From Diphasiastrum complanatum (Eukaryota > Streptophyta > Lycopodiopsida > Lycopodiales > Lycopodiaceae), in NCBI GenBank assembly GCA_029204225.1, contig CM055094.1:32661841-32725840 (forward strand): a DNA stretch of 64,000 nt, written 5' to 3'. The translations under genes and the position numbers were made by a program. How positions within the stretch are numbered: the stretch's first letter is position 1; each line of letters opens with the position of its first letter. Below the pieces are notes generated by a model. It searched no databases and was not told where the DNA came from. It saw nothing but the letters and a program-made list of their open reading frames with translations. This document shows, one piece after another, positions 27,086 to 36,469 of this stretch.

Positions 27086-27801
27086 GAAAATTCACACATG
27101 TGGGAATGTCACAAATGTGTGAAATTGATCTCCTAAGCTTGGCTCATGCACTATAGATCACCTATTGATTGAAATCCAAGATCAATGACAAGATCTAAGG
27201 CAAAAAGACCATTCTACATGCATTCATTCATTACCAAAAGGTGTTTCACGTGCGGAAGACTTCATAAAATAAACTAAGTCCTGACAAGCTCCTCTCCTCG
27301 GGTAGAGAGAGAAAATACCACTTTTGGGCTCATCTAGAGAGAGAAGGCAATACAAGCAAAATTGGCAAATCTCCAAAATGACTCCAAAAACTCATAGATC
27401 TCTCATGAAGGAAATGAAAGTACATATATAAAGTCATGGAGATCCAAGCTTAATTCCTATTGGACCCCTTAAACATAGCCTCTCTAATCCTATTGGATGT
27501 GTGATGCAACATCCCTCACTTTTGATTGGACCCTTCCAACACATCTCTCTCTTATGATTGGACCCTTTGACTTTTGCCACCACATAGGGTGCATCACTCA
27601 TTAAACCTAAAATTGACATGTGTAAGCAACCTAACTAGCTTGAGTTACATACATAAGGTTATAATTTATCTTCAGCATCCTATTTTTTGTATCTGTGAAA
27701 GACAAATGAGGTGACATTATGGATATTTGGACTAATTCTAAAATATTTTTTTGTAAACTACTCTTGATGTCACCCTTTAAATGTGATGCATTGTCTCGCA
27801 T
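27086..27801. other. unassigned flank of C4
   Basis: Contains TTCACACATGTG-type half palindromes near 27090 but no coding content that I recognise. Confidence 0.3.
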
Positions 27802-27941
27802 TGTGAAAAATTGCCTACATTGGCAAATCTAGCCATGTAGAATATTGTATATTTTGTCAATATTTCTTTTTAGTCACTTGAATGTCCAAAGTGCCACTTG
27901 TAAATCCACACCTAAGGTAGTTACCACAAGTCAAGAAGAGT
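27802..27941 (+). repeat. 5' LTR fragment of C4
   Basis: Starts TGTGAAAAATTGCC and matches the first 135-140 bases of the 3' LTR at 29977, through GTCAAGAAGAGTG, then switches to coding sequence. Confidence 0.85.
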
Positions 27942-29976
27942 GTGGGAGGAATCACACCATTTGAAGCTCTATTTGGAGAGAAGCCCAATCTCAAGGATCT
28001 CAAAGCTTTTGGATCCACTTGCTATGTACACCAATCCTTGGATAAAAGGAAGAAGGATGATGCAACCTCCATCAAAGGCATATTTGTGGGATATGGTGAG
28101 AATAGCAAAGGATATAGAGTTTTCAATCCCATCACTAGCAAGGTGATAGTGAGTAGGGATGTTATTTTTTATGAAGGACATACTTGTGATTTGGATGATA
28201 ATGCTACTAATCATCTTGATGCCAAGGATCATGCTAGGATGGAGGAGGAGCTTCCAAGTGAAGAAGAACTTGAGGATTCACCTCAAGATGCAAGAACTCC
28301 AAGATGTCCAAGAAGATCTACAAGGGCAAGGACCGAGCCATTGAGGCTCACCTATGATGGTCAAGGTGATCAAAGGGAAGGCTCATCATCTTTCACATCT
28401 TACACCTTTCTTACTTCAATGTTAGATGAGCCAACATGCTATGAAGATGCTTGTAAATCTAAAAGTTGGATGGATGCTATGCAAGTAGAGTAGGATGCTC
28501 TCAATGAGAATCATACTTGGGATCTTGTGGATCTTCCTCAAGGGAAGAAACCTCTTGATTACAAGTGGGTATTTAGATTGAAGTATAACCAAGTTGGATC
28601 AAGAAGTAAGCATAAAGCTAGGCTTTTAGCCAAAGGTTTTTTACAAACCAAAGGCATTGATTATGATGAGACTTTTGCTCCTTTGGCTAAGCTTGTTACT
28701 ATCAGGTTGATCATTAGTCTTGCTACTGGGAGCTATTCCAACTTGATTTCACAAATGCATTCCTCAATGGTTATTTGGAGGAAGAGATCTACATGAGGTA
28801 ACCCGAGGGCTTCATCAAGGCAAAGCACAAAGGAAAGGTGTGTTTCTTGAAGAACAGCCTTTATGGGCTCAAACAAGCACCTAGAGCATGGTACTCTAGG
28901 CTAAACTCTTTTCTCATTTCCATCAATTTTGTAACGAGTGCCTATGATCCATCATTGTACATAATATTTCATGATGACATGATCATTATTCTTGTTTTGT
29001 ATGTAGATGACATTATCTTGAGTGGTAATGATCTAGATGGAATTAGAGATGTAAAAATTGCTTTAGCAAAAGAGTTTAAGATGGTAGATCTCAGCCTATT
29101 AAGCTTCATTCTTGGAATAGAGGTTATTAGAGGATGTGATTTTAGCTTTATTTGGCAATCTAAATATGCTACATCCATCCTAGATAGATTTGGAATGAAA
29201 AATTGTAAAGGCATTGAGACACCAATGGAGCAACATGTAAAAGCATCTATTGATGGTGATGAAGCATCCTTTGAGGACATCACATTATATAGAAGGCTTA
29301 TTGGCTCCTTGATCTGCTTAACTATAACTAGACCTGATCTTAGTTATATTGCTGGAAAGTTAAGCCAATTCGTGCAAAGTCCTCTAGTTTCACATTGGAA
29401 GATGGCCAAAAGAGTTCTTAGATACATTTCATCTACTAATAATTTTGGCATTTTGTATAGAGGGACTAATCTTGGCTTAAGAGCCTATAGTGACTCGGAT
29501 TTTGTAGGTGAAAAATGAATAGAAGATCAACAAGTTCTTTTGCCATCTTTCTATGTGATGGAGTAGTATCATGGCTTTCCAAAAAGCAAGATATCATCTC
29601 CTTATCTTCCACTGAGTCGGAATACAAGGCCTTGACATCAACATGCAAGGAGGTCTTGTGGCGCAAGAGGCTATTGGTGGAGCTTCATGTCATGGAGGAG
29701 GAGATCCCTATCATCTATTGTGACAACCAATCAGCCCAATCACTTGCAACTAATCCTACATTCCATGCAAGGAGCAAACACATCGAGATTGCTCATCATT
29801 TTGTGAGGGAGAAAGTGCAAGCCAAAGAGATCAAGCTCCAACATGTGCCATCATCAAGTTGCTTGGTTGATTTGTTTTCTAAATCTTTACCTAAAGATTC
29901 ATTTGTCAAGCTTAGATCTTCAATTGGAGTGATTGATAAAAGTATTGTTGTTTTCAAGGGTAGATTTGAGGAGGAG
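27942..29976 (+). pseudogene. pol: C4 pol: integrase C-part, RT, RNase H, decayed
   Basis: Integrase tail (GGITPFEALFGEKPNLKDLK) to TAG 28491. RT follows from about 28493 (DYKWVFRLKYN, YDETFAPLAKL), with a frameshift near 28730 and a TGA at 28795. RT continues to 29518 with YGLKQAPRAWY and YVDDIIL, and RNase H runs 29515-29970 (SKKQDIISLSSTESEYKAL, HARSKHIEIAHHFV). It is closest by eye to C3 in the RNase H part. Confidence 0.85.
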
Positions 29977-30830
29977 TGTGAAAAATGGCCTACATTGGCA
30001 AATCTAGCCTTGTAGAATATTGTACATTTTGTCAATATTGTTTGTTAGTTACTTGAATGGCCAAAGTGCCACTTGTAAATTCACACCTAAAGTAGGCTAC
30101 CAAGAGTCAAGAAGAGTGGTTGTGTCCATTTGGTAGTGATTCCTACTTTGTAGGATTTGAAACCAAACTGTTCTCTGCTATTTGGGCGTACCGCACCACT
30201 CTCAAGAAGGTTTTAGGTCTAGAAAGTTCCCTCCAAGAACTTTCTAGACCTAAAACCCTATCAACAATATGACTAGATTCAATGCATCTAAAATTCAAAT
30301 TTGAATGTGTTTAAATTCGACCTAATAACTTTCCCACACTTTCCAAAAGTGTTTATCCCTCTTCAACTAGTTTTGGCATAGTTTTGACCATAGAACTGTG
30401 ATCCAACTTTAGAATGATCTCCATCCTAAGTATAGACCTATAGAACTAGACACTGAAATCACAATAAACACATTTAATCTAAAATCAACAATAACAATGA
30501 TAATTTCCACTTGCAAAATATTTTTCTTAAATGTTAAACTGTTAGGATTAGGGTTAGGGTTAGGGTTAGGTTTAGGGTTAGGATTTTGTTCTGAAAGGAG
30601 GGTTAGAGTTGGTGAACTTGACACGTTGTGGGTTAGGGTTGAAAACATGACACATTGGTAAACCATAAGGGTTGGTGGTAGTAGTCGAAAGGGGTCTCAT
30701 TAAAGTTCGGAGGTCAAATTTTTCTATTTAAGGACCCACAGAGAAGAACAAGGCACTTCATTTGCAATTTTGTATTAAAGATTGTCGTCAGAGCGATCTA
30801 AGCTTTCATTCGATGATCTCCTAATTTATT
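29977..30830 (+). repeat. 3' LTR of C4 (end approximate)
   Basis: Begins TGTGAAAAATGGCC after a GAGGAGGAG purine tract. The first 135 or so bases match 27802-27941. The downstream end is set loosely by promoter/leader-like sequence around 30760-30830. It includes the telomere-like tract at 30541-30584. Confidence 0.55.
30541..30584 (+). repeat. short TTAGGG-type interstitial repeat
   Basis: About six to seven tandem copies of TTAGGG with single-base variants (one TTTAGGG). The unit is mostly six bases, not the common plant TTTAGGG. The location inside an LTR argues against a chromosome end. Confidence 0.8.
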
Positions 30831-30920
30831 CAAGTGATATTTATAATTTTTTTTTTAAGTTTTTCTTTATGCGCAACATAGTATTACAAACAATTAGTTT
30901 ATTTAAATAGTTAAAGATCT

Positions 30921-31499
30921 TATGTTTAGCATAGCGTAGACCAATACTTTGTCGTGATAGTCCAATTAGAAAAGTTAAGTTTCTTCTATTTTGCAACTAT
31001 TGGCTATGCTCAGCATAGGAACCTTGCTTTCTCTCGTCCGAGTCTTATGCTGAGCATAACATCTTCTCTTTCTTTAAGAGCTAATGTTATGCTCAGCATA
31101 AGATATTGTCATCTTCTCTCCCCACTTCTATGTTGAGCATAACATTCCTACTCATTGAACGCGTTTATGTTATGCTGAGCATAAGATCTCCTCATCCGCT
31201 CGCTCGATGCATCCGTTTATGTTATGTTGAGCATAAGATCTCCTCATCCGCTCGCTCGAGCATAAGATCTCATCCGCATAACATAAACACGTTCAATGAG
31301 TAGGAATGCTATGCTCAGCATAGAAGTCAGGAGAGAAGATAACAATATCTTATGTTGAGCATAACATTAGCTCTTAACTTAAAGAGAAGATGTTATGCTC
31401 AGCATAAGACTTGGACGAGAGAAAGCAAGGTTCCTATGCTGAGCATAGCCAATAGTAGCAAAATAGAAGAACTTCCTATGCTTAGCATTGTAGATACTT
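30921..31499. repeat. foldback structure: phased TATGCTSAGCATA palindromes in a long inverted repeat
   Basis: Twelve copies of a 13-bp palindrome (consensus TATGCT(G/C)AGCATA) start at 30921, 31005, 31046, 31088, 31129, 31171, 31223, 31310, 31351, 31394, 31435 and 31487. Most steps are 41-43 bp, or twice that. The roughly 28-bp spacers between them all differ from one another. The right half (31259-31483) is nearly the reverse complement of the left half (30981-31190), spacer by spacer. For example, 31018-31045 pairs with 31407-31434 with one mismatch. A transcript would form a hairpin with arms of about 210-225 nt. No coding content. Confidence 0.9.
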
Positions 31500-31783
31500 C
31501 TTTTTCTCTGGCTTATCTACGAAAAACCTCCAAAATCTACACAAAAATGTTGGTTTTTAATCATATTTTTTATTAAAATTATAAGAAACAAACTTAAATT
31601 TTAATGGATTTCCTTGGTAAAATTGTACTAAAATAGCAAAAATAATTGTAGTTTTGCAGATTTTTAGGGCGATAACTTTGCAAAATTAAGGATGTGAGCA
31701 TAGATTACATTATGATTATTCGAAGTTCTCTAATATTATTCTTCTATTTTGTCATATAGAGCCTCAGACAATGTCTACAGAAC

Positions 31784-32171
31784 ATGTTTGATGTTGTTGC
31801 TAAGGGGAAGGATTTAATCTTTTCTTCCCATGGTACAAAGTCAGGGGCTTTGGGACGTGGCAAAGTAGCTTCTTCCATTGTCCCTTCCAACATTGATGGT
31901 ACTGAAAAATCTGCGTCCTTAGAATCAGTCCCTTTTCCAAAAAAAAAAAAGAGATCTCAGGCTCTTGTACATACTGAAGAGGAAAAAGAAACTCCGAAGT
32001 CTAGAAACAAATCAATGGCCAAGCGACCCAAAGTAGTTCCCTTTGAAGAAAATAGAAAAAATCTACTTTAATTTTGCTTGGAGCCTCCATCCAACCTTTG
32101 AGATATTCATCTGAGATATCTAAACTTAGAGATGAAATTCATAAAACAAAAAAATTAGAGAAACTACTTTG
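31784..32171 (+). pseudogene. short lysine-rich coding trace, unrecognised
   Basis: A 95-codon frame (31784-32071) with GKDLIFSSHGTKSGALGRGK and a basic stretch PKKKKRSQ is followed, in another frame, by SEISKLRDEIHKTKKLEKLL ending at 32171. The basic region and the following helix could be the tail of an accessory ORF like that at 22899-24667, but I cannot show it. It stops just before the G1+ LTR. Confidence 0.25.
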
Positions 32172-32199
32172 ATTTTGGATATAGACCAGTACGATCGTC

Positions 32200-32771
32200 T
32201 GTTGGGGGTATTCCCAACATATTGTAAATAAATAAAGTCGAAAAAATAGAAATATTTGTGAGGGTCGTGGCATCCTGCGCGTATAAGCCCATGGCCCAAT
32301 GAGCACTTGTAAATAAATAATTTGAGCATAAACTTGACTTTGGGCCATGTAATTAAAAATAATAGTATAAGGCCAAAGTTAAGCTTAAACTTAAGTTGCT
32401 AAGTTTGATTAATTAGTCAAAGTCAATTGGTGGCAGGTGAAGTGTGTTTCTTTCTCCAGCATTGATTAGTTTGTGTTTTTCGTGAAGGGCATGGATTTCA
32501 ATCCCACCTTTATTAGGATAACCAATAGGAGAAAGGGCAAGGGCCTTCCCCATCCATAAAAAGATACCATTTGTATCATATTTGGATGCTTAATGAGAAA
32601 GAAGAGACTCTACCATTTTGGAGAGCCAAAGCATCCTCATTTGCTAATCTCTCATGCTAATGCTATTGTTATGTTTTTTCCATTTGCTTTCTATTTCCTT
32701 GTTCTTGTTTTGAGTAGTTATGGTTTTTCCATTAGCATGCACATTGAGCATTTGAGCTACCCTCCCTCCCT

Positions 32772-32825
<54 letters not shown>

Positions 32826-33049
32826 CTCTCTCTCTCTCTTCTCTTCTCTTCACATTTCATCCTAAATCATGTTGAATGCTTGTTAAGTGGAGTAGAGTTA
32901 GTGGGAGTAATGTTAAAGGGGAGTAGAGTAAGGGAAAAAGTAGGAAGCAACTAAAAGTAGCATCTTGGCATAGTTAAATATCTATCTAGTGAAAAATCTC
33001 TCTTTGATAGGCGGAAGGGCTACTAACGATTATATCTACACACCCTACA
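32200..33049 (+). repeat. 5' LTR of G1+
   Basis: 850 bp from TGTTGGGGGTATTCCCAACA (a self-complementary end) to ACACCCTACA. The inner end is fixed by the primer site at 33051. A CCCT/CT tract fills 32761-32840. Compare the opposite-strand LTR at 35640-36456. Confidence 0.85.
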
Positions 33050-33050
33050 A

Positions 33051-33064
33051 TGGCGCCGATGCCG
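33051..33064 (+). other. primer-binding site of G1+
   Basis: TGGCGCCGATGCCG, one base after the LTR end. TGGCGCC-type sites are typical of plant gypsy elements of the Athila/Tat kind. Confidence 0.8.
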
Positions 33065-34482
33065 TGGATAGATTTCACTAACTAGTTTAGTTGTTTTTCA
33101 AGCTGTTTTTGCTCTTTTAGAGGGTTTTTAGGTGGATTTTGGGTAGAGTTAGCTTGTTTTTGGCATTTTCTTGTGCTTGAACTGTTCACAGCTAGCGGAG
33201 GAGGTGTGAGAGGGTAGAGGAGGCCCCAAACAGCCTCTAAGGGCTTGACATCCATCCAAAAATCTTGGAAAACCCATAAAAATATTCAAATCTGCATTTT
33301 GCAAGGAAGCGAGGCAAAACTTTCATCAGATTTTGTTTTCTCCAAAACCAGTGGGAACCGACTTTTGCATGACTGACAATAGTTTCAAGGTACTGTCCTA
33401 CACGTGCACAGAAGTCTGCAAGAGTTAGTTCCAAGCAGATCTTGAAAAATCAGAGAAAAACCATAAAAAATTCAAAAAACTCTTATAAAAAATAAAAAAA
33501 GATAAGATCTTCATAAGAACCTTCACAGAGCTCTCTGAAGTTCCATCTCAGTGAGACCAGGGCACAGAGAAACTTGCGAAGGTTAGTTCCTAGTTTAAGT
33601 GCCCTTGTGAAGGTTCTTAGTGAAAAAAAAGATGGGAAAATCAGGCAAAACCCTCGCAGACACTAAAATTTTTAGTTCTAGTGGCCCAGAACCTTCGTAG
33701 AGAATTCTCAAGTTCCATCTCAGTGAGACAAGGACACAGAAGAGCCTATGAAGGTTAGTTTGATTCCAATGAGCAGAAAATTGAATTTGAGCGTCTAAAA
33801 ATTACTAAAATCAGAAGATCCATCAAATCCTTGCACAAGTAACCTTCAAAGACCATTTCATTGGCTTCAAAATGTCATTTTACGTAAGTGATGAAGTCTA
33901 CGAGAGTTAGTACGAATTATTGGTGAAGATCAGAGCAAAAAGGTGGTAAAAAAGGTGTTTTTGAACCCTCGCAGATAGTGAAATTTTTATTTCCTACTAG
34001 AGTTAACCTTCGCAGGGAATCTCAGAGCTAGATCCATAGCAGATACAGCTCCTATAAACCCTGCGAGAGTTACTTCCTAGTAATTTTTGAAAAATCTAGT
34101 TTTTTTTATTACAAAACAATGAAAGAACCTTCTCACAACCAATCCTTGCAGTAGTAACCTTTGAAAACTAGATCAGTAGTTAGATCTGCACCAGATCCAA
34201 CTACTGTGAAAATATCAGGCCAATCAAAACAAGGGTCAAAAAGTTATTAAGGAAAAACCATCGTAAGAGGCCTAAAATTACACTATTGGCCTATCTTATT
34301 GATCAGATCTCTTAAGATCTAGATTGAATTCTACTATATCAGCAAGATCCAACATCCTTGGACTCTACCATCAGATGAATCTAAGATCAAGACATTCAAT
34401 CACGAGAAGAACATCGAATCAGACACCAAACCTTCCTAAAGTAGCAGCTGCGTAAACCGAGGCAGAACTAAAACTAGCACCA
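33065..34482 (+). other. G1+ leader with repeated CTCGCAGA/TGCGAGAG motifs
   Basis: 1.4 kb with no open frame, dotted with short related motifs on both strands, e.g. GTCTGCAAGAGTTAG (33411), CCCTCGCAGAC (33651), CTACGAGAGTTAG (33899), ACCCTCGCAGA (33975), CTGCGAGAGTTA (34061). The same motif family fills the G1- leader (50640-51470). Confidence 0.7.
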
Positions 34483-35639
34483 ATGGATCCTATTGGTCAC
34501 TCTACACCTATCGCACCATTGTAAGATGTCCAGAGGGCACCACGTATGGAAATACCTAAATATGATGGGTCATCAGATCCTATCAGATTCCTCCAGATGT
34601 ACGAGCAAGATTGCGAAATTTACGGCGAGCGGACACCGGCAGAGAAATTGATGCTATTCCCGATGTCTCTGGTAGCAGTAGCACAAGATTGGTTCTTCAA
34701 CCTATTGAAATAAGAGAAAACCACTTGGGAAGCGGTTAAGGCGGCTCTCATCATGAGCTTTAAACCAAGAAGATTTCTAAAAGATCCGTTTTTCCTGCTG
34801 AGCAAAGTGAAGATGGAAAAAAGAGAAAGAGTCAAGGACTATATAGAATGGGTCAAACATCTAAGATATGAGTGCACACAGCCCTAACTCCCGATCATGC
34901 AGTTATTATGTGGTTCCTCGTGGAGTTGCCACATAGTATCAAAAGAGAAGTTAAAGACCAGAGAAGTACGCTACATTGCAGGAAGTACGCTAAATTGCAG
35001 GAAGCAATGGAAGATCCATCATGGAGGAAGATGAGGGCTCATATGATAAATCTTATCCAGCCACCCACACTCCAACTCCTTCGGTAGCATCATCATCCAA
35101 TACATCCAACCTATCCACAAAACTGTTGATGGAGCAAATGACGAAGTTACACAAACAACAAATGGAACAACTGACAGTTCAGTTTGATCAGAAACTGAAG
35201 GCCTTGTAGGGAGCTATAGCACCAATTTCCAATCCACCAGAACAGAACCAACCACAGTATCCCCGTCGAGAAAATGTATGGTGCTTAGTTTGCACTCAAA
35301 ACCATACAGTCAATGAGTGTCCGGTATTAAAACAAAACCTAAAATTGACACAAAAATTTTGCCATCTGTGCAACGCATCATCGCATGAGATGGCATTTTG
35401 CCCATTTAACTCCCGGATCATACAACAAAAGAGGAATCCTTATCAGACTCTTTATCCTTATCATTAAGGGGTAGCACCGAGGTATGGTGTGTAAAACAAT
35501 CAGCAACGCATGGCCTTACCTGCATCCCCAGGGCTAGCTAATCACCAAATGGCCCACGTGAACTTAGCAGTAGCGGAACATGAAGCAGTAGCGGAACATG
35601 AAGCACCAGCATCACCTCAACTTGAGCAGCAGCAACGGT
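34483..35639 (+). pseudogene. gag: G1+ gag, decayed
   Basis: From ATG 34483 (MDPIGHSTPIAPL), gag reads [19 protein letters not shown] and AQDWFFNLLK, the conserved start of the retrotransposon gag capsid domain, with stops and frameshifts after it. Two zinc knuckles follow at 35281-35400: CLVCTQNHTVNEC (CX2CX3HX4C, one residue short of standard) and CHLCNASSHEMAFC (standard spacing). A Gln-rich tail with a short duplicated stretch (AVAEHE twice) ends at the G1- LTR. No protease or RT is attached. Confidence 0.75.
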
Positions 35640-36456
35640 TGTAGGGTCAAAGATCTTGCGTAGTATAGCCCTCCCGCCTGTCAACAAGGGTTAGATCACT
35701 AGATAGGTACCTAACTATGCATAGATGCTATTTTTAGTTAGTTTCCTACTTTCTCCCTTAGCTCTACTCGCCACTAATACTACTCTCCCTTAACTCTACT
35801 CCTCTACACTAACATTCATCATGATTGTAGGTGAAAAAAAGAGGATGATTAGAAAAGATGGAGGGATAGGAATATAGAAGAGAGAGATAGAGGGAGGGTG
35901 GAGGTTAGCTCAAATGCACATTATACTTGCTAAAAGAGAACATAAACTGCTGAAACCAAAAAGCATGAACTTGAAAGCAATAGTAAACAACAAGAGTAAT
36001 AGCAAGCATTGAATTGCAAATGAGGATGCTTCTCTTCCAAAATTGGTAGAGTTTTTTCCTTCTCATTAAGCATGAAAATAGTGTACAAATGGTGCCTTTT
36101 TATAAAATGGGAAAAACCCTTGCCCCTCACTCCCATTGGCTAATATTCACAATGATCCTATCCATTCATCTTGGACCCAACTTGATCCAAGGGTCCACAA
36201 AAAGTACATTGGTAATCACAAGATTCATGTGAGTCCCAATTTGGACCCAACTCTAAAAAGTAATCTCTAAGTTTAAAAATGACTTTGGGCCTCTAGTTTT
36301 ATTTTAATTCCAAGGCCCAAGTCAAGTTTATTTTATTTACAACTTTACTTGCGTGCTCATTGGGCCATGGGCTTACGCGCACAGGATGCCATGCCCTCGC
36401 AACACATTTTATTGAATGATTTTATTTATTTACACTTTGTTGGGAATACCCCAACA
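35640..36456 (-). repeat. 3' LTR of G1-
   Basis: 817 bp, reading TGTTGGGGTATTCCCAACA... to ...ACCCTACA on the minus strand. It is the same family as 32200-33049, with shared landmarks such as GCGTAAGCCCATGGCCCAATGAGC. No clear polypurine tract precedes it. Confidence 0.85.
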
Positions 36457-36469
36457 GGACCCACGACCT

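Larger units (their letters stand above)
27802..30830 (+). mobile_element. copia element C4, internally deleted
   Basis: A 5' LTR fragment (27802-27941) is joined directly to the integrase C-part, followed by RT, RNase H and a 3' LTR that starts at 29977. The deletion removed the rest of the 5' LTR, primer site, gag, protease and integrase core. The 3' LTR outer end is approximate. Confidence 0.8.
32200..35639 (+). mobile_element. gypsy element G1+, 5' part
   Basis: LTR, primer site, long leader and gag in the plus orientation, cut at 35639 by the end of the opposing element G1-. Its continuation (RT, RNase H, integrase start) is taken to be 51700-52871, on the other side of G1-. Confidence 0.75.

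Noticed and set aside
30541-30584. Chromosome end
   Set aside because: Tract is only about 44 bp and lies inside a copia LTR with normal sequence on both sides.
30921-31499. CRISPR array
   Set aside because: Repeats are only 13 bp, spacers in one half mirror the other half, and the context is a plant nuclear genome without cas genes.
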